Below are positions 1 to 8,113 of a DNA stretch of 64,000 nucleotides, one piece after another. This stretch comes from Streptomyces flavofungini (lineage in GTDB: Bacteria; Actinomycetota; Actinomycetes; Streptomycetales; Streptomycetaceae), in assembly GCF_030388665.1 (NCBI RefSeq), contig NZ_CP128846.1, positions 6,894,501-6,958,500 of the forward strand, written 5' to 3'. Position 1 is the first letter of the stretch, and every line of letters begins with the position of its first letter. A program made the position numbers and the translations under genes. The notes below the pieces were generated by a model, which saw only the letters and a list, made by a program, of their open reading frames with translations, was not told the origin of the DNA and did not search any database.

Positions 1-240
1 CTCTGCACCCACATCCCGCCGGAGGTGCCCGAGCTGGTGTACGACACGGTGGCGCGCCGCTTCGAGCGGGGCAGTCGCGCGCTCCTCGACGCGATCCGGC
101 GCACCCGGCCGCGGTACGCGCTCTTCGGCCATGTGCACCAGCCGTTGGTCAGCCGGATGCGGATCGGGTCGACCGAGTGCGTGAACGTCGGGCACTTCGC
201 GGGGTCCGGGCGGCCCTGGGCGTTGGCGTGGACGGGGTGA
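1..240 (+). CDS. Metallophosphoesterase family protein, C-terminal end (5' truncated by window)
   Basis: The reading frame is open from the first base of the window and ends at a TGA at 238-240, so only the last 79 residues of a longer protein are visible. The segment FGHVHQP is the C-terminal metal-binding GHxH motif of calcineurin-like metallophosphoesterases, followed by the usual short strand pair ending in ALAWTG. This fits a soluble phosphodiesterase or phosphatase with a dinuclear metal centre, but the substrate cannot be read from this fragment. The catalytic N-terminal motifs (DxH, GDxxD, GNHE) lie outside the window. A short gap separates it from the downstream SRPBCC gene on the same strand. 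Confidence 0.75.
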   Translation, partial: LCTHIPPEVPELVYDTVARRFERGSRALLDAIRRTRPRYALFGHVHQPLVSRMRIGSTECVNVGHFAGSGRPWALAWTG

Positions 241-322
241 CCGTCGCAGGTCGCGTGCGCGGTAGCCTTCAGCGGGCAGACACAAGCCCCCGCACCGGAC
301 CGCATCTGGAGGAGCCACCGCG

Positions 323-760
323 ATGGCGGAATACACCAGCTCGAGCATCACGATCGAGGCGGCACCGGCCGACGTCATGGACGTGATCGCCGACTTCGCC
401 CGCTATCCGGAATGGACCGGCGAGGTCAAGGAGGCCCAGGTCCTCCAGGCCGACGACTCCGGCCGCGCCGAACAGGTCCGGCTCGTCATGGACGCCGGAG
501 CGATCAAGGACGACCAGACCCTCGCGTACACCTGGAGCGGCCCGCACGAGGTGTCCTGGACCCTGGTCAAGTCCCAGATGCTGCGCTCCCTGGACGGCTC
601 CTACCTCCTGAAGCCCGCGGGCACCGGCACCGAGGTCACCTACCAGCTGACCGTCGACGTCAAGATCCCCATGCTCGGCATGATCAAGCGCAAGGCGGAG
701 AAGGTCATCATCGACCGCGCCCTGGCAGGCCTGAAGAAGCGCGTGGAGACCAAGGCCTAG
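323..760 (+). CDS. SRPBCC family protein (polyketide cyclase/dehydrase-like fold)
   Basis: A 145-residue protein starting at an ATG with GGAGGAG about 8 bases upstream. The N-terminus has the typical SRPBCC pattern: a strand (SSSITIEAAPADVMDVIADF), then ARYPEWTGEVKEA, the hallmark of the small ligand-pocket proteins in this superfamily, and a long C-terminal helix. Members bind hydrophobic ligands or lipids; no catalytic residues can be assigned and the ligand is unknown. It stands upstream of the ArsA-like gene on the same strand, 80 bp apart, an arrangement that in Streptomyces leads into glkA. Function beyond the fold is not known to me. Confidence 0.8.
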   Translation: MAEYTSSSITIEAAPADVMDVIADFARYPEWTGEVKEAQVLQADDSGRAEQVRLVMDAGAIKDDQTLAYTWSGPHEVSWTLVKSQMLRSLDGSYLLKPAGTGTEVTYQLTVDVKIPMLGMIKRKAEKVIIDRALAGLKKRVETKA

Positions 761-840
761 CTCGTCGGCGCGGCGTGCGCACCGGCCCGCGGTGAGGGGG
801 GCGGGCCACCCCCGCCCCCGCCGACGTAGAGTCCCACCGC

Positions 841-2013
841 ATGCGCACCCTCCTCCTCACCGGCCCCGGCGGAGCCGGCCGCACCACCCTCGCGGCCGCG
901 ACGGCCCGCACCGCCGCCCGCGAGGGCACCCGCACCCTGCTCCTGTCCGCCGACCGCGCCGACACCCTGGGCGCGGCCCTCGGCACCCCCACCGGGCCCC
1001 GCCCGGTCCAGGTCGCGCCGGGCCTGACCGCCCTGCGCCCGGACCCGGACCCCGGCTTCCGCGCGGGCCTGCTCACCCTCCAGGAGCACGCCCGCCCGGC
1101 CCTGGACCTGCTCGGCGCCGACCGCCTCGACGACGAGGAGCTGACCCCGCTGCCGGGCGCCGAGGACCTCGCCCTCCTGGGTGCCCTGCGCGCGGCCACG
1201 GAGGCGTACGACACCGTCGTCGTCGACCTGCCCGCCGCCCCCCGCGCCCTCGCGCTCCTCGCCCTGCCCGGCCAACTGCGCCGCTACCTGCGCCGGTTGC
1301 TGCCCCGGGAGCGGCGGGCGGCCCGCGCCCTGCGCCCGGTCCTCGGCCGCCTCGCGGGTGTCCCCGTGCCCGCCGGATCGCTGTACGAGGCAGTCGACCG
1401 CTGGGACGCGGCGCTCGCCGCCGCGCAGGCCGTGATCGAGGCCCCGGGGACCAGCGTCCGCCTGGTCGCCGAGCCGGGACCGGCCGGCGCCGAAGCCGTG
1501 GCCCGCACCGCCACGGGCCTCGCCCTGCACGGCCTGGCCCTCGACGCCGTCCTCGCCAACCGCGTCCTGCCCGCGCCCGACGGCCCCGACACGGCACCCT
1601 GGCTCACCGCCCTGCGCGCCCAGCAGCACAAGACGCTCGGCGAGTGGACGCACACGTACCGCACCCACGAGATCCCCCACCTCGGCCCGGACCCCCGCGG
1701 CGCCGACGACCTCGCTGCCCTCGGCGCCCCCGGTCCGGGACCGGCCCCGGACCCGGTCGACTGGCCCGTCACCGACGCGCTCGCCACGGACTCCCTGCTG
1801 CACTGGTCCATCCCGCTGCCCGGTGCCGTCCGCGAGGACCTCGACCTGGTCCGGCGCGGCGACGAACTCGTCATCACCGCGGGAGCGTTCCGGCGGATCG
1901 TTCCGCTGCCCTCCGCGCTGCGCCGCTGCACCGTCACCGGCGCCGCCCTGCGCGACGCCACTCTGCGGATCCGCTTCGCCCCCGACCCGGACCTGTGGCC
2001 CCGGACCCGGTGA
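841..2013 (+). CDS. ArsA/GET3-like ATPase family protein with altered P-loop
   Basis: A 390-residue protein whose N-terminus (MRTLLLTGPGGAGRTTLAAA) occupies the place of the deviant Walker A of ArsA/GET3 proteins (normally GKGGVGKT). Both lysines of that motif are replaced (P and R), so ATP hydrolysis is doubtful. The C-terminus (residues about 315-390, including SIPLPG and ITAGAFRRIVPLPSAL) resembles the ArsA-family beta-rich tail domain. Family members are soluble ATPases for anion transport or tail-anchored protein targeting; I infer only a related fold here. It lies between the SRPBCC gene and the DUF5304-type gene, same strand, probably one transcription unit. The ATG at 841 begins directly with the conserved strand, leaving no room for a later start. 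Confidence 0.75.
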   Translation: MRTLLLTGPGGAGRTTLAAATARTAAREGTRTLLLSADRADTLGAALGTPTGPRPVQVAPGLTALRPDPDPGFRAGLLTLQEHARPALDLLGADRLDDEELTPLPGAEDLALLGALRAATEAYDTVVVDLPAAPRALALLALPGQLRRYLRRLLPRERRAARALRPVLGRLAGVPVPAGSLYEAVDRWDAALAAAQAVIEAPGTSVRLVAEPGPAGAEAVARTATGLALHGLALDAVLANRVLPAPDGPDTAPWLTALRAQQHKTLGEWTHTYRTHEIPHLGPDPRGADDLAALGAPGPGPAPDPVDWPVTDALATDSLLHWSIPLPGAVREDLDLVRRGDELVITAGAFRRIVPLPSALRRCTVTGAALRDATLRIRFAPDPDLWPRTR

Positions 2014-2082
2014 ACGGCCTGCCGCCGTTCGGGTAACGTCGAGAGTACGAATTCGTCGGCCCTGCGCAGGAGTCAGCCCGTC

Positions 2083-2589
2083 ATGAGCGATGCCATCGAG
2101 CGCGACGCGCGCGACGCGTCCGAGCCGGAGCGCCCCGAGCCCGCCCCCGCGGACGCCGACGCGTGGGCCACGGCCTGCGCCGAGGACCTCGCGGCGGAGA
2201 AGGCCCGCCGCCGCGCCCAGTACGGGCCGCCGCCGGGATCCGCCGCCGAGGAGCTGCGCAAGCTCGTCGACGCCGTCTCCGACAAGCTCGCCAGTCTGTC
2301 GGGGGGCCAGTCACCGCTGCTCGGCGCGGTCGCGCAGGGCGCCGTGCAGGAGACGGTGCAGCAGGTCGTCCGGCAGGCGAAGGCCGCCGTCGAGCCCGTC
2401 ATCGAGCGCAACCCCGACGTCTTCGACCATCTCGCGGCGGCCGGCGCGGAGCTGCTCGCCGCCTACCGCAGCGCGGTCACCGGTCAGGAGGCCCGCTGGA
2501 CGCGCGACGGCACCGCCTCCGCCGCCCCGGACGGTCCGGATCGCCGCGACGAGGGCCCCGGACCCGGGGAACACATCGATCTGGACTGA
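2083..2589 (+). CDS. DUF5304-type protein upstream of glkA (SCO2127-like)
   Basis: A 168-residue acidic, Ala/Glu/Arg-rich soluble protein starting at ATG 2083 with AGGAG upstream. The N-terminal 40 residues and C-terminal 40 residues look disordered; the central part (about 45-125, from GPPPGSAAEELRKLVDAVSDKL to the segment before VTGQEARW) is predicted to be helical. It sits 53 bp before glkA on the same strand. In S. coelicolor the gene in this position (SCO2127) has been reported to affect glucose kinase level and carbon catabolite repression; I use position and general composition for the match, not an alignment. No enzymatic motif is visible. Confidence 0.7.
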   Translation: MSDAIERDARDASEPERPEPAPADADAWATACAEDLAAEKARRRAQYGPPPGSAAEELRKLVDAVSDKLASLSGGQSPLLGAVAQGAVQETVQQVVRQAKAAVEPVIERNPDVFDHLAAAGAELLAAYRSAVTGQEARWTRDGTASAAPDGPDRRDEGPGPGEHIDLD

Positions 2590-2642
2590 CCCCCCCTCGG
2601 GTACGGTGGGCCGTAGCGGGGCTCGATCGAACTGAGGGATTC

Positions 2643-3596
2643 ATGGGACTCACCATCGGCGTCGACATCGGCGGCACGAAGATCGCGGCCGGAGTGGTCG
2701 ACGAGGACGGTCACATCCTGTCGACGTTCAAGGTGCCCACCCCCGGCACCTCCGAGGCCATCGTCGACGCGATCGCCTCCGCAGTCGAGGGCGCCCGGGC
2801 CGGGCACGAGATCGTCGGCGTCGGCATCGGCGCCGCCGGATACGTCAACCGGCAGCGCTCCACGGTCTACTTCGCACCGAACATCGACTGGCGCCAGGAA
2901 CCGCTGAAGGACGAGGTCGAGCGGCGCGTGGGCCTGCCGGTCGTCGTCGAGAACGACGCGAACGCGGCGGCCTGGGGCGAGTACAAGTTCGGCGGCGGCA
3001 AGGGCCACCGCAACGTCATCTGCATCACGCTCGGCACCGGCCTCGGCGGCGGCATCATCATCGGCAACAAGCTGCGCCGCGGCCACTTCGGCGTCGCCGC
3101 CGAGTTCGGCCACATCCGGATGGTCCCGGACGGCCTGCTCTGCGGCTGCGGCAGCCAGGGCTGCTGGGAGCAGTACGCGTCGGGCCGCGCCCTCGTGCGA
3201 TACGCCAAGCAGCGCGCCAGCGCCACCCCGGAGAACGCCGAGTACCTGCTCTCGCTCGGCGACGGCACCCCCGACGGCATCGAGGGCAAGCACATCTCGA
3301 TGGCCGCCCGCCAGGGCGACCTGGTCGCCGTGGACTCCTACCGCGAGCTGGCCCGCTGGGTCGGCGCCGGACTCGCCGACCTGGCCTCGCTGTTCGACCC
3401 GTCGGCGTTCATCGTCGGCGGCGGCCTCTCCGACGAGGGCGAGCTCGTGCTCGAACCGATCCGCAAGTCCTTCAAGCGGTGGCTCGTCGGGGCGCAGTGG
3501 CGTCCGCAGGCGGAAGTGATCGCCGCGCGGCTGGGCAACAAGGCGGGCCTGGTCGGCGCGGCCGACCTGGCTCGGGAGCCCGACCCCATCATGTGA
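2643..3596 (+). CDS. glkA: Glucokinase, ROK family
   Basis: Cytoplasmic ATP-dependent glucokinase that makes glucose 6-phosphate and, in Streptomyces, is needed for glucose repression. The 317-residue product begins MGLTIGVDIGGTKIAAGVV, the ROK phosphate-binding DxGGTK loop. Further ROK marks are ENDANAAAWGEY (catalytic Asp region), LGTGLGGGII, GHIRM and the zinc-binding CGCGSQGCWEQYASG with its three cysteines plus the upstream histidine. The length equals the S. coelicolor enzyme. ATG 2643 follows TGAGGGA by a few bases. There is no N-terminal helix-turn-helix, so this is the kinase rather than a ROK repressor. A strong hairpin follows the stop codon. Confidence 0.97.
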   Translation: MGLTIGVDIGGTKIAAGVVDEDGHILSTFKVPTPGTSEAIVDAIASAVEGARAGHEIVGVGIGAAGYVNRQRSTVYFAPNIDWRQEPLKDEVERRVGLPVVVENDANAAAWGEYKFGGGKGHRNVICITLGTGLGGGIIIGNKLRRGHFGVAAEFGHIRMVPDGLLCGCGSQGCWEQYASGRALVRYAKQRASATPENAEYLLSLGDGTPDGIEGKHISMAARQGDLVAVDSYRELARWVGAGLADLASLFDPSAFIVGGGLSDEGELVLEPIRKSFKRWLVGAQWRPQAEVIAARLGNKAGLVGAADLAREPDPIM

Positions 3597-3627
3597 GCTT
3601 CGGCGCGCGGCGCCGACCGGGGACCCA

Positions 3628-3655
3628 GGACGGGCCGGAATCCTCCGGCCCGTCC
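3628..3655 (+). terminator. Intrinsic terminator hairpin after glkA
   Basis: Perfect 11-bp inverted repeat (GGACGGGCCGG at 3628-3638 and its complement at 3645-3655) around a 6-base loop, 31 bases after the glkA stop. There is no long T-run, which is common in Streptomyces terminators. Confidence 0.7.
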
Positions 3656-3679
3656 GGCGTTTCCCGTATCTTGATCGCC

Positions 3680-4438
3680 ATGTCGACCGACCCGACGCGT
3701 ACGCTGCCCAACTCCCGCACCGAACAGGACGGTTCGGCCGTCGTCCGTGTGCTCAGCTACAACATCCGCTCGATGCGCGACGACACCGACGCGCTCGCCC
3801 GCGTCATCGCCGCGTGCGCGCCCGACCTAGTCCTGATCCAGGAGGCGCCCCGGTTCTTCCGGTGGCGCAAGAAGCTGGCCCGGCTCGCCCGCGCCGCCGA
3901 CCTCGTGACGCTCTCCGGCGGCGGGACCGCGGCCGGGCCCGCGCTGCTGTGCTCCCTGCGGGCCACGGTCGAGCGCACCGAGGACGTGCTCCTGCCGCTC
4001 ACGCCCGGCCTGCACCGGCGGGGCTTCGCGACGGCGGTGGTGCGCTTCGGCGGCGCCCGCCTCGGCGTACTGAGCTGCCACTTGAGCCTGCAGAGCCAGG
4101 AGCGCTACGAGCAGAGCGGGATGCTGCTCGACCAGCTCGCCGGGATGGGCGTGGAGCACGCTGTCGCGGGCGGCGACCTCAACGACCGCCCCGACGGCCG
4201 CTCCTTCCGCAGACTCGCCACCGGCCTGCGCGACTGCTGGGCCACCGAGCCCTGGGGCGGGGAGTACACCTCCACCCCGACCGACCCGCACCAGCGCATC
4301 GACGCCATCTTCGCCACCAAGGGCATCGAGATCCTGGGCTGCGGGGTGCCGCTGGGCCAGGAGGGCGTGACGGACGCGGACCTGCGCGCGGCGACGGACC
4401 ACCTGCCGGTGCTGGCGGCGCTACGGGTGCCTGCTTGA
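3680..4438 (+). CDS. Endonuclease/exonuclease/phosphatase family protein
   Basis: A 252-residue protein of the Mg-dependent EEP fold (DNase I, exonuclease III, inositol phosphatases). Visible family marks are VRVLSYNIRSM near the start, DLVLIQEAP (metal-binding Glu), CHLSLQSQERYEQ, VAGGDLNDRPDG (GDLND catalytic loop), QRIDAIFATKGI and the C-terminal ATDHLPVLA (SDH-type His). ATG 3680 is chosen because the upstream frame overlaps the glkA terminator. Substrate (DNA, RNA or a phosphoester) cannot be told from sequence. No signal peptide or membrane segment, so it acts in the cytoplasm. Expression would have to start just downstream of the glkA terminator. Confidence 0.88.
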   Translation: MSTDPTRTLPNSRTEQDGSAVVRVLSYNIRSMRDDTDALARVIAACAPDLVLIQEAPRFFRWRKKLARLARAADLVTLSGGGTAAGPALLCSLRATVERTEDVLLPLTPGLHRRGFATAVVRFGGARLGVLSCHLSLQSQERYEQSGMLLDQLAGMGVEHAVAGGDLNDRPDGRSFRRLATGLRDCWATEPWGGEYTSTPTDPHQRIDAIFATKGIEILGCGVPLGQEGVTDADLRAATDHLPVLAALRVPA

Positions 4439-4454
4439 CGGCGCCCGGCGGAGG

Positions 4455-5081
4455 TCAGACGACGGCTCCCCGCCCGGGGTCGTCGTCCTCTTCGTCGTCG
4501 CCCTTCATACGGATGACCAAGGTGGCGAACCCGCCCAGGAATCCGCCGATGCCGAGTGTCGTCAGCCACCACGTCATCTGCCACCCGAGGAGCACCGCGA
4601 GCAGAAGCAGCAGCGGGCCGCCGATGACGGCGAGCCAGGCGAACTTGGCGGTGACCTCCGCCTCCGGCAGCGGCGGCGGCTCGGGCGGTACGAAGTGGCC
4701 CTCGTCGTCCGGGTCGAAGTCGTCCTCGGACGCCTCGGCCGCGCTGTAGTCGCGCGGGCCCGCGCCGCCCACTCCGGGCGCGAAGGAGATGGAGCTGCCG
4801 AGCGCCTTGCCCGCCCCTTCGTCCCCCTTGTCGGCGGCGTCCTTGCCGCCGCTCCCGGCGCCGTCGGTGTCGCCCTCCGCGGGGCTGTTGGTCTCCGCCT
4901 CCAGGAGCGCCAGGTCCTCCACGGACTTGAACGGCTTGGCGCCGGGCGGGTCCGCGGGCTCCTCGCCGTACCCGGCGACGATGGCGCGCCAGGCGGCGTC
5001 CTCGTCGATCGGCACCGCCTGCTCCTGCGGCTCGCGGCTGTCGTCCTCGCGGCTCTCCTCCGCGTCGTGCTGCTCAGCCAC
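4455..5081 (-). CDS. Hypothetical membrane protein with acidic low-complexity N-terminus
   Basis: A 208-residue protein. Residues 1-145 are strongly acidic and rich in Glu, Asp, Gly and Pro with no recognisable domain; residues about 148-190 form two close transmembrane helices (WLAVIGGPLLLLLAVLLGW and TTLGIGGFLGGFATLVI). The C-terminus is an acidic tail. The start ATG at 5081 overlaps the last codons of the alpha/beta hydrolase gene by 8 bases on the same strand, so the two are very likely translationally coupled. I do not recognise a named family; the topology suggests a membrane-anchored cytoplasmic acidic domain. Confidence 0.75.
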   Translation of the reverse strand: MAEQHDAEESREDDSREPQEQAVPIDEDAAWRAIVAGYGEEPADPPGAKPFKSVEDLALLEAETNSPAEGDTDGAGSGGKDAADKGDEGAGKALGSSISFAPGVGGAGPRDYSAAEASEDDFDPDDEGHFVPPEPPPLPEAEVTAKFAWLAVIGGPLLLLLAVLLGWQMTWWLTTLGIGGFLGGFATLVIRMKGDDEEDDDPGRGAVV

Positions 5082-5853
5082 CGGTGGCCGTCCCTTCTTT
5101 GCCTGCGCTGGGGGCGAGCCGGCCGATGAACGAGAAGCTCTCCTCGAAGATCCGGTCCGCGTCGTGGTCCAACGTCGCGACGTGGTAGCTCTGTTCCAGC
5201 AGGATCTCCGTGACGTCCGTGGACGAGACCCGGCTGAGCACGCGGGCGGAGTCGGCGGGCGGCACGACGTGGTCCTGCGGACTGTGCAGCACCAGCAGCG
5301 GCTGGGTGACCTGCGGCAGTTCGGCGTCGACGACCTGGAAGAAGCGGCGCAGCGAGTGCGCGGCGTGCAGCGGCACCCGGTCGTACCCGATCTCCCGCGA
5401 GCCCGGCTTGGCGATGTCGCTGACGATGCCCTTGGTCGTCGGCACCAGGAAACGGGCCACCGGCAGGGCGTGCGCGGCCAGACCGTGCACCTTGTTCCCG
5501 GGGTTGACGACGACCACGCCGCGCACCGCGTCGCCGTGCCGCGCGGCGAGCCGCAGCGCGAGCGCGCCGCCCATGGACAGGCCGAGGACGAACACCTCCG
5601 CGCACCGCTCCGTCAGGACGCGCAGCTCGCGGTCCACCTCCGCGTACCAGTCCTGCCAGCCCGTGACCTGGAGGTCCTGCCAGCGGGTGCCGTGGCCGGG
5701 CAGCAGCGGCAGCGAGACCGTCAGGCCGCGCTCCGCCAGATGCTCCGCCCAGGGGCGCAGCGACTGCGGGGATCCGGTGAAGCCGTGACACAGCAGGACG
5801 CCGACCTCGCCGCCCTCGTGGCGGTACGGCTCGGCTCCGGGGAGGACCGGCAC
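5074..5853 (-). CDS. Alpha/beta hydrolase (monoacylglycerol lipase/carboxylesterase type)
   Basis: A 259-residue cytoplasmic serine hydrolase. The oxyanion segment LLCHGFTGSPQSL, the nucleophile elbow GLSMGG (Ser), a late acid in HSPQDHVVPP and the catalytic His in QSYHVATLDHD give the full triad. Family members act on short esters or monoglycerides; the natural substrate is unknown. GTG 5853 is preferred over the longer ATG at 5925 because GAAGGAG lies 7 bases before it and the product then begins at the conserved VPVLPGAEP. It is the first gene of a two-gene minus-strand unit with the acidic membrane protein, and is divergent from the acyltransferase gene. Confidence 0.88.
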   Translation of the reverse strand: MPVLPGAEPYRHEGGEVGVLLCHGFTGSPQSLRPWAEHLAERGLTVSLPLLPGHGTRWQDLQVTGWQDWYAEVDRELRVLTERCAEVFVLGLSMGGALALRLAARHGDAVRGVVVVNPGNKVHGLAAHALPVARFLVPTTKGIVSDIAKPGSREIGYDRVPLHAAHSLRRFFQVVDAELPQVTQPLLVLHSPQDHVVPPADSARVLSRVSSTDVTEILLEQSYHVATLDHDADRIFEESFSFIGRLAPSAGKEGTATGG

Positions 5854-6042
5854 CTTCGGTCTCCTTCTCGAGAGAGCTGGGGGTACTTCACCGTACGCGA
5901 CCGGACTGACACCGACCAGGGCCATCGCGCATACCGGACGGGCCCGGCGCCCGCGCCGACCGGGCCGGTCGGCCCCGCTCCGGAAGGAGCGCGGGTCCCA
6001 CTCGGGTTATGGTCTGATCCACAGACACAGGAGGCACTCGGT

Positions 6043-6804
6043 TTGATCTACGGCGCAATGAAGCTGTCCATCGGAGGGCCCCTGAAGCTCGCCTTCAGGC
6101 CCTGGGTGGAAGGCCTCGAGAACATTCCCGCCGAGGGCCCCGCCATTCTGGCAAGCAACCACCTGTCCTTCTCGGACTCCTTCTTCCTGCCCGCGGTCCT
6201 CGACCGCAAGGTCACCTTCATCGCCAAGGCCGAGTACTTCACGACGCCCGGCATCAAGGGCCGGATGACGGCCGCGTTCTTCAAGGGCGTCGGCCAGCTC
6301 CCGGTGGACCGCTCGGGCGCGCGCGGCGCGGGCGAGGCGGCCATCAAGAGCGGCATCGCCGTCCTGGAGAGCGGCGAGTTGTTCGGCATCTACCCGGAGG
6401 GCACCCGGTCGCCCGACGGCCGCCTCTACCGCGGCAAGCCCGGCGGCCTCGCCCGGGTGGCACTGGCCACCGGCGCGCCCGTGATCCCCGTCGCGATGAT
6501 CGACACCGAGAAGATCCAGCCGCCCGGCAAGGTGATGCCGAAGCTGATGCGTCCCGGCATCCGCATCGGCAAGCCCCTGGACTTCAGCCGCTACCAGGGC
6601 ATGGAGCACGACCGCTTCGTCCTGCGGGCCGTGACCGACGAGGTCATGTACGAGATCATGAAGCTCTCCGGCCAGGAGTACGTCGACATCTACGCGACCG
6701 CCGCGAAGCGTCAGCTCAGCGAGGCGGCCAAGGCGGCGAAGGAGGCCGCCAAGAAGGAGGCGGCCAAGAAGGAAGCGGCCGCCAAGGAACGGTCCGGCGC
6801 GTAA
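6043..6804 (+). CDS. Lysophospholipid acyltransferase, PlsC family (1-acylglycerol-3-phosphate acyltransferase)
   Basis: Peripheral membrane enzyme that puts an acyl group on lysophosphatidic acid or a related lipid. The 253-residue protein carries the NHLSFSDS catalytic motif (HX4D), the substrate-binding YPEGTRSPDG and the downstream VIPVAMIDTEKIQP segment. The C-terminal 30 residues are a Lys/Ala/Glu helix (EAAKAAKEAAKKEAAKKE), a likely membrane-interface or disordered tail. The TTG at 6043 is chosen because AGGAGG sits 8 bases before it; the ATG at 6058 is 23 bases away from that site. It precedes macS on the same strand by about 50 bp. Confidence 0.88.
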   Translation: MIYGAMKLSIGGPLKLAFRPWVEGLENIPAEGPAILASNHLSFSDSFFLPAVLDRKVTFIAKAEYFTTPGIKGRMTAAFFKGVGQLPVDRSGARGAGEAAIKSGIAVLESGELFGIYPEGTRSPDGRLYRGKPGGLARVALATGAPVIPVAMIDTEKIQPPGKVMPKLMRPGIRIGKPLDFSRYQGMEHDRFVLRAVTDEVMYEIMKLSGQEYVDIYATAAKRQLSEAAKAAKEAAKKEAAKKEAAAKERSGA

Positions 6805-6853
6805 CGGCGTCCGTGGAGAGGGGCGCACGACGGCGTCCCGTGGGGTGGGGGCA

Positions 6854-8113
6854 GTGGCCAGGCGCGAAAAGGTCATGCGAATGTCGGTCGAGCAGCCGCT
6901 GTGGCGTGCCCTGACCGCGTACCGCGTGCTGACCATGCTGTACGCCATCGGGCTCTTCGTCGCCGCGTACTCCGCGTTCGCCCGCCCCTGGCTCGCCATC
7001 GGCTACTACGCCCTCCTCGCGGCCTGGACCCTCGCCACCGTCCCCAAGGTCTCCGGCGCCGCGAGCTGCACCAAGCGCTTCCTCGCCGTCGACCTCGGGG
7101 TCGCGCTCACCGGCATCCTGCTCACGCCGGTCGCGGTCGAGCACTGGCGGGTCGTCGAGGGCGGGCCGACGCTGCCTTCCATATGGACGGCCGGGTCCGT
7201 GCTCGCCTTCGCGATCAAGGGCGGTTGGCGCTGGGCGGCCTTCGCCTCGCTGCTCGTGGGCGTCGCCAACGTCGTGCAGCGCGGCGCGTTCAGCCGCGAC
7301 ACCGTCCACAACGTCCTGCTCGTCTGCATCGCCTCCATCGCCATCGGCTACGTCGTGGAGGTCGCCCGGGCCTCGGAGCGCACCCTCGCCCGCGCCCTGG
7401 AGATCGAGGCCGCGACCCGCGAGCGCGAGCGCCTCGCCCGCGACATCCACGACAGCGTGCTCCAGGTCCTCGCCATGGTGCAGCGCCGCGGCACCGCCAT
7501 CGGCGGCGAGGCGGCCGAGCTCGGTCGGATGGCGGGCGAGCAGGAGGTCGCCCTGCGCACCCTGGTGGCCGGGGGCCTGATCCCCACCTCGTACGCGTCC
7601 GAGGACGTCTCCCAGGGCGCCGTCGTCCGGCTCGTCGAGGAACCCGACGCCCCCGAGGCGCCCGGCGGCGACGACGCCACCGGCGCGGCGAGCTGCGACC
7701 TGCGCCTGCTCCTCGCGCCCTTCGCCGGGTCGCAGGTGACGCTGTCGGAACCGGGTGCCGCGGTGCCGCTCGCGGCGCGCGCCGCCAGGGAGCTGACCGC
7801 CGCGGTCGGCGCCGCCCTGGACAATGTCCGCAAGCACGCCGGGGCGGACGCCCGCGCCTGGATCCTGGTCGAGGACGAGCCCGACGCCGTCGTCGTGACG
7901 GTGCGCGACGACGGCCCCGGCATCCCGGAGGGGCGGCTCGCCCAGGCCGAGGGGGAGGGGCGGCTCGGAGTCGCGCTGTCCATCAGGGGGCGGCTGCGGG
8001 ACATCGGGGGCACGGCCGAGCTGATCTCGGTGCCGGGCCAGGGCACGGAAGTGGAACTGAGAGTCCCGCGCACCGCGCGGGACGCACGGGGGAAGGCGGA
8101 ATCGGAGCGATGA
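6854..8113 (+). CDS. macS: Sensor histidine kinase MacS
   Basis: Membrane sensor kinase of the MacRS system, which in S. coelicolor controls morphological differentiation. About five to six hydrophobic helices fill residues 20-170. Then comes a HisKA_3 dimerisation segment with the phospho-accepting His in RERLARDIHDSVLQVLA, and a HATPase_c domain with ALDNVRKHAGADARAW (N box) and VRDDGPGIPEG (G1 box). There is an acidic linker at about 250-270. The exact start is uncertain: GTG 6854 (after GGGGTGGGGG) and ATG 6875 are both possible. The TGA overlaps the ATG of macR (ATGA), a classic coupled pair. Confidence 0.88.
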   Translation: MARREKVMRMSVEQPLWRALTAYRVLTMLYAIGLFVAAYSAFARPWLAIGYYALLAAWTLATVPKVSGAASCTKRFLAVDLGVALTGILLTPVAVEHWRVVEGGPTLPSIWTAGSVLAFAIKGGWRWAAFASLLVGVANVVQRGAFSRDTVHNVLLVCIASIAIGYVVEVARASERTLARALEIEAATRERERLARDIHDSVLQVLAMVQRRGTAIGGEAAELGRMAGEQEVALRTLVAGGLIPTSYASEDVSQGAVVRLVEEPDAPEAPGGDDATGAASCDLRLLLAPFAGSQVTLSEPGAAVPLAARAARELTAAVGAALDNVRKHAGADARAWILVEDEPDAVVVTVRDDGPGIPEGRLAQAEGEGRLGVALSIRGRLRDIGGTAELISVPGQGTEVELRVPRTARDARGKAESER

